Shown: positions 45,301-57,247 of the stretch, piece after piece | How positions within the stretch are numbered: the first letter of the stretch is position 1 | Layout: each line of letters begins with the position of its first letter | NCBI GenBank assembly: GCA_036245525.1 | Contig: BTPG01000004.1 | Coordinates: 49,985,323-50,049,322 of the forward strand | DNA from: Semisulcospira habei | Lineage: Eukaryota; Mollusca; Gastropoda; Semisulcospiridae | DNA: 64,000 bases | Direction: 5' to 3' | The notes under the pieces: generated by a model | Told to the model about the DNA's origin: nothing | The model's input: only the letters and a program-made list of their open reading frames with translations | Database searches by the model: none | Program-made: the position numbers and the translations under genes

Positions 45301-48300
45301 CAAGGATCTGTCGGATTACTGGCTCACTTGAACTCCGACGTCCGGTTGCACGTTCCCTGGTACCCCGGTGGGATCTTGCCTGGGTACTGACGTGGTTGAA
45401 TACGGACCGGTTGAGCCCCTCCACTTGGCTCGGTTCTCAGACTTGCCCCGGAAAACCTGTTTCCTTCTGGCTCTCGCTACAGCGTCCCGAGTCAGCAAGC
45501 GTCACGCGCTCTCGATGCTCCCAGCCTGTTTGCAGTTCGTTCCGACGGCTCTGCGCAGCTGCTCCCCGATCCCCACGCGGCGCTGAGCCTTTACAAATCC
45601 GGGCGCATGAAGTGAGAGCAGTAGCCACCAGTCTAGCCCTGGACCGCAACTGCTCGGTCAAAGATATTGTGACCGCGGGTTGCTGGCGCTCAGACTCCGC
45701 TTTCGCACGCTTCTACCTTAGAGACCTATCCGGCCAACGTGACTCCCTGGCACGGGTGGGCGACATCTCCGCGGCCCAGCACTCCCTCCGAGAGCCGCTG
45801 GCGTCTTAGGCACATTATAGCTGAAATCGTCGGGAGTTCTCTCTCGATGGGGCCGGCGGAGTGGTTGGGTTATGGTTAGATGCGGCACCCTCCGCCTGTT
45901 CGCCATTCTCCCAGATAGTAATGCCATCGGTAATGTATTTTGAAAAAACAAATGAATTTTTTTTTCTAAAATGTATTTTTTTGAAAAATACTTACCGATG
46001 GCATTACTCGGATGGCCCTCCCACCTGCCCCGCTTGCCTCTTGTGGCTATGTGTGAAACTGACGAGGTCGCCCTGTGCTCGCCGGGATAGGGTAGTAAGG
46101 GGAGGCCACCCGGGGTCATAGTGCTTGGATCCCCGGTGTCTCCTCCCCAGGTGTGTGCTACACACAACTTTGCTGAAATCTATAGGCAATAGAGTGTATT
46201 CCCAGATAGTAATGCCATCGGTAAGTATTTTTCAAAAAAATACATTTTAGAAAAAAAATTCATTTTTTCCTGCGATTATTCTTACTGGAATCATGACAAT
46301 AGGCGCTACCTACACCCAAAGGGTTAAGGATCACATCTTTTATCTTATACCCAATGATGACTTTCACTATTTTTTAAATGTTCATGTACGTACCAGCTAT
46401 GGGAGACGCATTAACCCTTTGGCTATTGGTAGCAGTTTTAGTCGCGATGATTCCTGCAAAAATCATTGTGACTAAAACTGCTACCGACACTCAAAGGGTT
46501 CATCATGGTAGTTAAAGGTCAGTGCCTGATAAACTGTGTGCCTTTCCAGGCTTGAAGGTAATGTGGCACTAGCCTTGAAATATACAACACATACGATTCA
46601 TCTTGAGTGTAACTTTCTTTTGCACTCAGCCACCAGTACTGTCAACCTTAAGGTTTTGAGGCTGATTCCCGATCAGTTTTCGAATCGGTAGGTGATCGGG
46701 CCGGACTAAAGGCCCTGCTACACCAGCCCGGTTTTGAGGCCGATTCCCGATCAGTTTTTGAATCGGTAGGTGATCGGGCCGGACTAAAGGCCCCGCTACA
46801 CCAGCCCGGTTTTGAGGCTGATTCCCGATCAGTTTTCGAATCGGTAGGTGATCGGGCCGGACTAAAGGCCCCGCTACACCAGCCCGGTTTTGAGGCTGAT
46901 TCCCGATCAGTTTTCGAATCAGTAGGTGATCGGGCCGGACTAAAGGCCCCGCTACACCAGCCCGGTTTTGAGGCCGATTCCCGATCAGTTTTCGAATCGG
47001 TAGATGATCGGGCCCGACTAAAGGCCCCGCTACATATGCCCTGTTTTGAGGCCGATTCCCGATCAGTTTTCGAATTGGTAGATGATCGGGCCCGACTAAA
47101 GGCCCCGCTACACATGCCCTGTTTTGAGGCCGATTCCCGATCAGTTTTCGAATCGGTGGGTGATCGGGCCGGACTAAAAAACGTGTGCAGTGCCACACTG
47201 ACATTTCTCGACTTGTCAAGTTTAGCCGACCGGTTTGAACTGAAGATCAAAGTCGTACCTGTTCTGCAAAATGACTGCTACTTTTGACAGTGATGATGAT
47301 GTGCTTGCATTATCAGCAGTTTTGCATCATACTCGGGAAGAGGCGTGCAAAACATCAGCGGCAACGGCGGTGGTACTGATCACAACAGGCATGTTCAGCC
47401 ATTAGCAAACCGTGCTGAAACGACATGCTTTGCGAGACGCGCTCTGATTGGTTGAAGCTTACAATCAGGACCGATTCGGATCGGGAAAATAGAGCAGGTT
47501 CTAGACACCCGATTCCCAGCCGATTGGGACCGGATCGGATAATTGACATCATCCGATCGCAATCAGATCGGAATCGGCTTCAAAATCAGGGCACAACCGG
47601 CCCGTGTGGCGGGGCCTTTACTGGTGGTTGCATGCACAACAGGGTTCACATGATTTTTTGTTTATGGTCTGCAGGTGGCCTGAAATTGCCCGGCTGACTC
47701 AGAACAAGAAGATCTTTGAGATTGACACTTCTAAGAGCTCAGTTCAATTTCAGATGGTGAGTAGCAGGGTTGCATGACATTTTGCTAAGCCTGAGTCACT
47801 ACCCTTGAACTGGCCTCAATTGTTATGACTGATCATGGTCATTCCATCCCCAGCAGTGGTTTGTCCAGGCTTGCCGTTAACCCATTACATCCAGAGGCTT
47901 TTAAAACAAAATGCTTATTGTCCTATGAAGGCTACATTACAGATCAGGAGATTTGATCAACCATTTTAGTTCAAGGGTGGTGCCTTAACAGCTTGGCGTC
48001 TGAGGCGCCAAGCTGTTCTGACACAACGCTTGAATTATCACAGTCAAATTGATTTCAAGCAATAGTGTATTGATTTCAAGCAATAGTGTAACAGGATGGA
48101 AAGGGTTAATGGACAATCTCTGCATTTGATAGATAGATTTGACATGGACGGGGAAAACGAAAGGTTGTCCTTCGGGACAGACAAAACTTGAAAAAAAATG
48201 AATAGGCCGGTTTTGTGCCTGACTGTGACACCCCCCACCCCACCCCATCTCTCTGTGTACTTGAGTCGGTCGTCTGTTGGTGTACACATGCAGTTTTGTG

Positions 48301-51300
48301 ATCGGTACCATGTCCTTATCTATGGCAACAAGTCTGTGATGGGCTGTAAAACACCATGAGAGATTTTGGTCATGCCTTTTTTTTTCATCCGTCCCTATCC
48401 TATCGTGGTGGAAAGCCTGCAGTAAGTGATCAATGAGTAATGTGGCTCGCCCGTTATCAGAGTGTACTGCAGTTAACTTCCGCTACAGCAGAACCAGTTT
48501 TGAACAACACCCTTATCAGCAAGAAGAAAGTGGTCTTAACCCTTTTAGTTCCGGGTCCCGACAGCAGGAGATGGGTTGACCATGAAAATTCAAGGGTAGT
48601 GCCAGATTAGCTGGCGCCAAGCTAATCTGGCACTACCCTTGAATTATCATCACCTCCAGAATTTGAGAAATGGGACCTTGGGGCTAAAAGGGTTAACCCA
48701 TTGCATCCAGAGGCTGATTTTGTTTTAATTCGCATATTATCCCATTACAGATTAGGAAATCAATCAACCGTTTTAGTTCAAGGGTGTTGCCAGAATAGCT
48801 TGGCGCCTGAGGCGCCAAGCTATTCTGGCAACACCCTTGAACTATCACAGTCGTATTTGTTTTTAGCAATGGGCATATCAGGATGAAAAGGGTTAACACT
48901 CACAGACAGAGCTACAGCCACCTAAAGTGATAGTCTTTAATGACAGGTGATTTTTCAGAAGGATGATCTCTTGAAACAGGTTCTGCTTTGTAATAAAATG
49001 CTGTGGTTAAAATGTTACGTCAGAATCTGTTGTAGGCGAAATATTTGACATTGTGAAAGTGTTGTTTGGACCATTTGACACTGCTACATTTCACTTTTTG
49101 TTAGTATTAAATAATTGTTAGTATTAGATATGTACACTGTGTGTACATATTTCACAGCATTGTGACTGGTTCGCTTTCTTTTGCTTTGACTGACAGGAAG
49201 ATACAGAAACTGCCAAATATGTTCACAGACTTGGGCAGCTGCAGCATCGGTTCTACAAGTCCAACCGGGGGAACCTCAGGTTTGAATTTCTTTTTTGAAG
49301 ATGTCATTTGGTTGTGCAGTTAACCCATTCACTGCCAGTGGAGGCAGGTTGCGTTTTGAAATCGTTGTCTCTTTCACTGTCAAAGATCCCCAGACGTCAA
49401 AGGAACATGGATACAGCAGGAGGCATAGATCCTCATGAGCCCCCACAACTGCAGGAGCTCATAAGGACTGGTACCTCTTGAAGTTGGGTGGTGGTCAATT
49501 TTTCTCAGAGGTTCAAGGGTTAATGGACGTAGTGTGATGAAGATGTATCATGCTTTAGTGATACATGTAATTTAGTGATAAGCTCTTTTACCTCCTTTCC
49601 CTGAAAAAACACACACACACTCAGAACTCCCCTAGATTCTATGTTGAATCCAACCTTCCATCTTCGTGGATCATCAGATAAAAAATAAAGCGATATGATA
49701 AAATCACAACTCTCTTCTGATGTAGATTGTTACATGCATGTATTTAGTCTCCAGTGTTTTAGGCACTTAATGGCATGATTCTGCGATTGCCAAGACATTC
49801 GTGTTGGCATGTGTACACTCCAGTACAGCTGTTGTCCTTGTAGTGACATTAACCCTATGGTTGTCAGCAGTGATCATCAGGAATCATCAAGACAAAAAGC
49901 ACTGCTGACAGCCAACAGGTTAAGGACAACTCCCCTTTCTTGATCTGCCAACATAATATCAACAGGAGATGTGCATGAATATAACGTTCCTTTCCTGTTG
50001 CATCATCTGCAGACAACTCAGCGGAATGTGTGTTTACAGCTATTATCACCTAATAAACTAACCAGACCCCTGTTCTACCAATATAAGTCTCACTTCCAGT
50101 CAAACCTGTATACAGCAGCCATTTAGCCAAGTCAGCACAACAGTAAGAAATGGATCGATCATGATAATTTTCTGTTGGGTTCCATGAAAGGCCGTGAATA
50201 GGTTGGTCACCGTGAATTGGTGGGCACTGTATACTGTTGGTCACCTAGAGTGGTTTGGCTGAACAGTTAAACCTGTCATGGCAGACACCTGTAAAAGTGT
50301 CTTAGTAAGGAGACCACCTGTCTAAGGCAACAGTTTTTTTTATAGTCCCTTGGGTGGTCGCATAACACAGGTTTGACTGTATTTGTAATACATTGCAATA
50401 AATCAACTCAAACACTTACAGTACTGGTGACTGTGTGAACACTTACAGTACTGGTGACTGTGTGAACAAAACGGTAAGCAAAGGTCCTCAGGCCCATGAT
50501 GGCACGACTGTGCGCGGGCACACTGCAGCCGTCATGGGCTCAAAGACGTTTTGCTACTAGGAAAGAGAATTAACTCATTCAAGGGACCCTGCATGAATAG
50601 CTGCAAACGTGTCCTGTAGCTTTGCCGGCAGCAATGCTATGGCATTTCCGCAGCTGTTGATGCAGAGCGCTTTGAATGAGTGAGATCACTCAAGGCTGCG
50701 GTCATTTCCTGTAGAACGCTACATGATGTGTATCACATATCGTGTGTTAAAAAAGAGCTCTGCCAAATGTAATATGTAACATTTCATTTATTTAGTTAAC
50801 CCTTTGGGTGTTGGTAGCAGTTTTAGTCATGATGATTCCTGCAGGAATCATCACGACTAAAACTGCTACCGACACCCAAAGGGTTAATAGCGAAATGTGT
50901 CAAGCTTTTTGACATTGGTCCTGGCGCGTTTAAAAAATGTGCAGGAAATTTGATCAAGCTTCATACCAGTATTTGATGCAGTTGCGAAAAATATATTTGC
51001 AGACTGCTCTTTGAATTATCAACAAATGTGAAATGATGCTCTTATTAACTTTTAATATGATAACTGGACAAGAATCAGTGACTGTACTATAAAACAGGTG
51101 TGAGAGTTTCCCTTTTGCTAGTTATTTTTTTCAGGATGATGCAAACCTGAAAGCTTCTGCCTTTGTGCTTCTGCCCACCCACACCCTCCAGCCACCACCA
51201 CCATTATCACCCCTTCAGGACGCAGGGGGTGGAGCCCCCCCCCCCCCCCCTTTTTCCCCTTTACATAAGCACTTGCTGCTCATTTTCCAAGTGGATAGTC

Positions 51301-54300
51301 CATTATCAGTTGCTGACTTACACAAACTCTTGTCTGGTTATCATACTCTTGTACACTAACTCTTGTCCGGTTATCATACTCTTGTACAGCAGAACCTGTT
51401 TTGAGCAACTGCCTTTTTTGACTCACTTGAGATAGCAAAGGAGAGTCAGTGAGTTGGGCAAGCGTTTGTCCACTGTCAGCCATCCCTTAACCCTTTTCAT
51501 CCAGATACACCCATTGCTTGAAATAAATTTGACTACGATAGTTCAAGGTTGGTGCCAGAATAGCTTGGTGCCTGAGTCGCCAAGCTATTCTGGCACCACC
51601 CTTGAACTAGGTCGGTGATCTGTGATGTAGCCTTCTCAGGACAATAAGTTTTTTTTTTTCCTTTCTTTTTTTAAAAATCAGTCCCAGGATGTAATGGGTT
51701 AATCATATTTGGTACCTGTAAGCATACTAATTTGGCTGAACAATCGCAAAGGTCAGGGGTCACAGGAGGTTGAAAAATGTGTGAAAAATGCAGACATTTT
51801 GATAAAACATGGGTTTCACAGCTACAAATGTCAACCCTTTACTTGTTTGGAGACAACTGAACACTGTCGGAAAGGTCAAGCTCGCCAAGGTCATATTCAT
51901 TATGTGGATCGGTCACACCTGTGAGCCCTTAGGGCTTTTCCATTCTTGTTGCAAGATAAAAGCGGTCTTAAAAAGACAGTTGCTCTCTCAAGTTAAGGGC
52001 AGAAAGTGTCGCCTGTCATCAAAGACAATGCCCTACAGCAGGAGATGGATTGACCATTATAATTCAAGGGCAGTGCCAGATGAGCTTGGCGCCTATAGGC
52101 GCCAAGCACATCTGGCACTGCCCTTGAATTATCATGGTCAGTCCATCTCCTTCAGCTGGCACATAGTCTTTAGATGACACCTCCCAAAATTTGGGAATGC
52201 GCCCATGGGGTTAAATGGGTTAAACGATGGTCTGGAAGGACAGGTGATCTCTCATAAGTGTGGTTGCGTAAAAGACAGGTCTTGCTGTACGGTAACTGTT
52301 AAATCATTAACATCTTGCATCATGCTGAGGTTGACCTGTTGTGTGCTGCACGCGTTCTCTTGCAGTGAAAGCATGACGGATGTGAGTCTCTTCGACACTG
52401 ACAGCACTCTCTTTCAGTAAGCACTGTCATTGCATGTCTCTTTCAGTGTGTGTGTGTGTGTGTGTGTGTATGTTCGTACTCGTATACATGTATTTGTCAA
52501 GCTGTGTGTCTGTTTGTGATCCACGGTTGTTGTGGGTTTTTTCACGTCGAACAAAGTGTAAGTTCCGTAGATGCTAAACAGCTACTCTTTAGTGATATTG
52601 CTTTTTATTAACCTTTGGCTGTCGGTAGCGATACTTGACGTGATGATTCCTTGTGACATATATCGCTAATGACAGCCAAAGGGTTAATGGCGAAATCCAG
52701 ATATGTCTGTGTTGCCCTAACATTTTGGAACTTATGCCTGAAAGCCATAATTATTATTCAAAATCACAGACCAGCACATACCGGTAGTGATGTTCTTAGA
52801 AAAATATGTAAGTCCATTGCTGTGGTAATTTTTTTGTTGGAATTCTTACCAACAATTGATTCGTGATTAATTTTTTGTCATGCAGCACAATCGGTAATTT
52901 CACATATTTCTTGGTTTTAGCATGTGAAGATCTTGCGGTGCAGCAGTTATTTAAAGTGAAAGTCGTGTTCCCCATTGCATTACATGCATGTTACTTTTGT
53001 CTTCAAAAGTTTCCTTTAACTGAAACGTGCTTTACATTCTGTTGATTTGGTAGTGTCACTTTTCATACTGCTGTGTGTGTTGTATCTGGTTTGTTGTACA
53101 TTGTACAAGTTTGTTGATTCCTCATTTCTGTTGTAACTTCAGCTTGCTGTTTAATAGAATTCTTCTGTGTAGAAAAAAAAAAGACTCTCCACCCCCCACC
53201 CCCACCCCCACCCCCACCATCCACCCCCCAAAAAAAACCAACCAATAAACAAAACAAAAGAATTAGAAGGGAATATCCGTTTATTGTTACACAAGCATAA
53301 TATTTATTTTTGTGCTGCTCTCTGTTTGTGGACCATACTTTCCCCTTCCCTCCCCCTCCCCCCTCCTCCTCCCTGCCCCCTTCCCCCTCCTCCCCCAGTA
53401 GCAACACGTCTGCGGGCCCACAACTGCAGTGGGCCCGCGCACAGCTGTGCGTGGCATTGTCATGGGCCCCAGGACCTTCACTTTCTGGGCCTGTAGCTGT
53501 AAGATCTAAAATCGCAGACCACATATTTAGACATTGTGAAGGTTGTGCACTGGTCATGGTATGCAGAGAATGCTTGAAAATATTGTAGATATCTAATGTC
53601 TGGGGCTGTCAGTGCTTTTTTCGTGATAATTACTGCAAGGAATTATTACGACAGAAAGTGCTGCTAACAGCCAAAGGGTAACTAACTATAAATGGTTTTC
53701 TTTCTGCTTAGTCATTTATCTCAGTCCTCAAAAACTTGTCTTCTGTTTCTGTGTACATGGGTGCATGTTTTTAATATTATAAGCATTTTTCTTGCATTAC
53801 CATACGGTTAACTGTACATGTATTACTTTGCATGTATCAGTGTAATGTTTCTTGGCACATAACAGTGTCTGAACAGTAATAGTTGTTATACCCTAAGCTT
53901 TGGCACCCCCCAACCAATACACAAGAACCTTCCCGGTCTCGAGTACCTGTAGTCTTGTAATGGCGGCTTTCCCCCTTGGTGAATGGTTGATCATTTGGGA
54001 TGGCACAATTTACAACTTACACAGTTCTTGATCCAGATCTTGAAAATTGAATGATGTTTTAATGGATCTTAGTTACAGAAAGCTGTCTCAATTTAGCAGT
54101 AACCAGTTAACAAAAATAAAATTCGCAAAAGGTGCACATTCTGAAAGTCTAAAATTGCTTCATACAACAAAACAGTAAGTGGGCACTTTTCTGCTTATTT
54201 AAAAAAAAGGTGATCTTTAAAACAATTCTGTTACCAAATCTGCACCATATGTTTTACAAATACTTTGCATGTAAGCAATCACCCCTAAGTCTGCATATCT

Positions 54301-57201
54301 TGACACCCCAAGTGTTTCCACTGGTCACATGATGGAATTCAAGACCGAAAGACCTGGTTGGGGTGTGCTATCTCTTGGGATGTAACAATATTATAACAAT
54401 TATAAATGGCCACAATTTTGTTTGTCAGCAATAACACATCACACTAAATTTATTTTTATTCAAACATGACCCTTTGCACTGTAAAATATTGATGTGGCAC
54501 TTTGCATTTTTCGTCGATTTTGTATCTTGATAAGCACACACCCAACAGTGCAGTTTTTAAATGGTTCAGCGGCACTTTTTCGCCATTTTCATTACAAATG
54601 TTCATAACCACCTTGTGCAAGCAACCACAGGTACTCTTCACACTACTGGTGACTGTGTGTACAAGGGGGTTAATTTCTAATGAACTCTAACAGCATCGTT
54701 AACCCATTACATCCTGAGTCTGAATTTTTGTAATTTTCTTATTGTCCTATGAAGGTTACATTACCGATTAGGAGACAGATCAACCATTTTAGTTTAAGGG
54801 TGGTGCCAGAATAGCTTGGTGCCTCAGGCGCCAAGCTATTCTGGCACCACCCTTGAACTATTATCATCAACTCTGTTTCTTGCTGTAGTGTGTCAGGATA
54901 AAAAGGGTTAAATAAATGAATACCCTTGCCTCCACTTCAGCTAGACTGAAATCTCTAAGAAAGCTTTACTCTTGATGTGGGTAGATTTTTCAGGAAGTCC
55001 TTTATCTTTGTTTTGCAGAGATATCCAACAGACACAGCCTGCCCCAGTGGAGGCGCAACAGGAGCTGGTACGTTGACAAAAGTCCTATTTTAACCCCTTT
55101 CGGTGCCAGAACACAACAAGCGATGCCTCACTGCCAGAGGCATAGATCCTCATGAGCCCCTGCAGTTGTGGGGGCTCATGTGGATATGTGCCTCTTGCTG
55201 ACTCCATTTTGTCTCCCTGTTTCTTGGACAGCTGAAGTTCCTTCCAGAAGTGCAATCTGCAGCCACTGGCAGGGGAAGGGTTAACGGTATCCCGGTCATC
55301 TTTAACCCCCATGTTCACAGTACCAGTGACTGCATGAGGCTAAGATACGAATACGAAAACAAATGTTTATTGTGTCAAAAAGGCCACACACAACATATGA
55401 CATACAAATCATACACCAGACAGTAAACAGAAGGTAATGCATACACAAGACAAACTATGATGACAGTTTTTGTGCATGTACAAAGGCGGGGACAATACTG
55501 AGATGCTACCGTTGTGATTATTTAACCCATTTAGCCCCGAGTCCCTGCAGCAGGAGATGTATTGACCATGATAATTCAAGGGTAGTGCCAGATTGGCTTG
55601 GCACCTGAAGGCATCAAGCTAATCGGGCACTACCCTTGAATTATCATGGTCAATCCATCCCCTGCAACTGGTACATAGTGGTTAGGCAACACCTCCAAAA
55701 TTTGAGAAATGGGATCTTGGGGCTAAAAAGGTTTAAGGGTAGTGCCAAATTAGTTGGCACTCGTTAAGGCACCAGGCTAATCTGGCACTACCCTTCAACT
55801 CTCATGGCCGATCACATCACCTACGGCAGGTACAAAGTCTTTATAATTATAGGCAGCACCCAACGCTGTGAAAGTTGTTACTAGGTGTGATATGAAAAGT
55901 TGCTGACAAAATTGTAAATAATAATGATGTACGTTGTTTAATCTGAACATAGCAGGATACTACAGTTGACCCAATAAATAGTTGTCCTTTTTTTAAAAAG
56001 AATTTAACTGTAGAATTTGAACATCACCCACCTGCAAGATGGTATAGATCATTATGATCAACCACACTTGTGGAGACTCATGAGCATCTATGCCACTTGC
56101 TGACCCCACTTTGTAACCATGTTCCTTTTGGCTTTTGTAACTATGTTCCTGTGATGCCTGGGGATCGTTACATCCTGAGGCCAATTTGTAAAAATGTGCT
56201 TATTGTCCTATTAAGGCTACATGACAGATTACAAGATAGATCAACCATTTTAGTTCAAGGGCAGTGCCAGAATAGCTTGGCGCCTAAGGCGCCAAGCTAT
56301 TCTGGCACCGCCCTTAACCTGTCATAGTCACATCAATTTCAAGCAGGAGTGTATCCGGATGAAACGGGTTAACATCGACATCACAACGTTAATCTAAACC
56401 TCCTGGTGCAGGCAGCCACGGGCGCTGTAAACAGTGTCTGCAGCTGCACTCACCAGAGGGTCAGTGAAACTGCGATTTTTTTTTTTCAGGCTCGGTCGCA
56501 GTCATCCCTTGTTTATCTTCAGGAGCGAGTACAGCAAGGTGAGCACGGAAAACGTAAATTAGGCCAGTGGCAGTACAGGAATGCCGTACATTTTGTAACC
56601 CTTTGCGTGTTGGTAGCGTTTTTTGGGTCGCGATGATTCCTGCTACCAACACGCAAAGGGTTAATGGAGGTGATCCCAAAATCAGAAGTAGGTTACACAT
56701 ATTGGACGGACTTCAAGCATTCTGTGGACTCATCCAGTGCACTCCATCTGCAACCAGCCTTAGTTGCCTGCTTGACATTAACCCAAATAACTAACTAACT
56801 CCGTCTGGTGCAGTGGTTAAGGCACCTGCCACCAATGCTAAAGGTGCGAGGTTCGAGACCGGGTTCTGGCATCAGACTTTTCTCCTCTAGTAAGTGTCAC
56901 TGTTAATTCGAGTGAACCATCAGGGCTTTTTTTTCTCCGGGTACTCCGGCTCTTCCTCCCCCTCCCTTATGGTAGCGGTTTCAGGCCACTTTATAAATTT
57001 CCAATAAAAGTGATCAAAATTTCTGAAACCTCAGTAGCTGAGCTGACCCTTTACACCACGTGAATGTCCTATGTTTGTCTTGTACTGTGTTTGTCTTCAG
57101 AGTGAATGCGTGTGTGTCATGTGAAGCGTGCGTGTTGGGTGCAGTTCACTGCGCTTTGAGCCAAATCGCAGAATTGGGAAAAAGCACCTATATAATAACC
57201 G

Positions 57202-57247
<46 letters not shown>

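Larger units (their letters stand above)
40101..46260 (+). mobile_element. DIRS-like tyrosine-recombinase retrotransposon, complete but decayed
   Basis: 6.2 kb in Pez intron 7. The ends are inverted repeats: 40130-40294 matches the complement of 46047-46225. The protein order is DIRS-like: Cys-rich Gag start, Gag, RT (NYLDDLLLR), RNase H ([21 protein letters not shown]), tyrosine recombinase. An internal complementary region at 45912-46007 joins copies of both extremities. At least six frame breaks show it is inactive. DIRS elements replicate through circular intermediates without an integrase. Confidence 0.85.

Noticed and set aside
46641..47180. CRISPR-like array
   Set aside because: Units are tandem without unique spacers, and this is a eukaryotic intron.
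46626..47250. Two ~200-codon repetitive minus-strand proteins
   Set aside because: They are translations of the 78-bp array; two frames stay open for the same reason, so neither is a gene.
56803..56876. Functional tRNA gene
   Set aside because: A and B boxes are present but no good cloverleaf, and SINE-like sequence follows.
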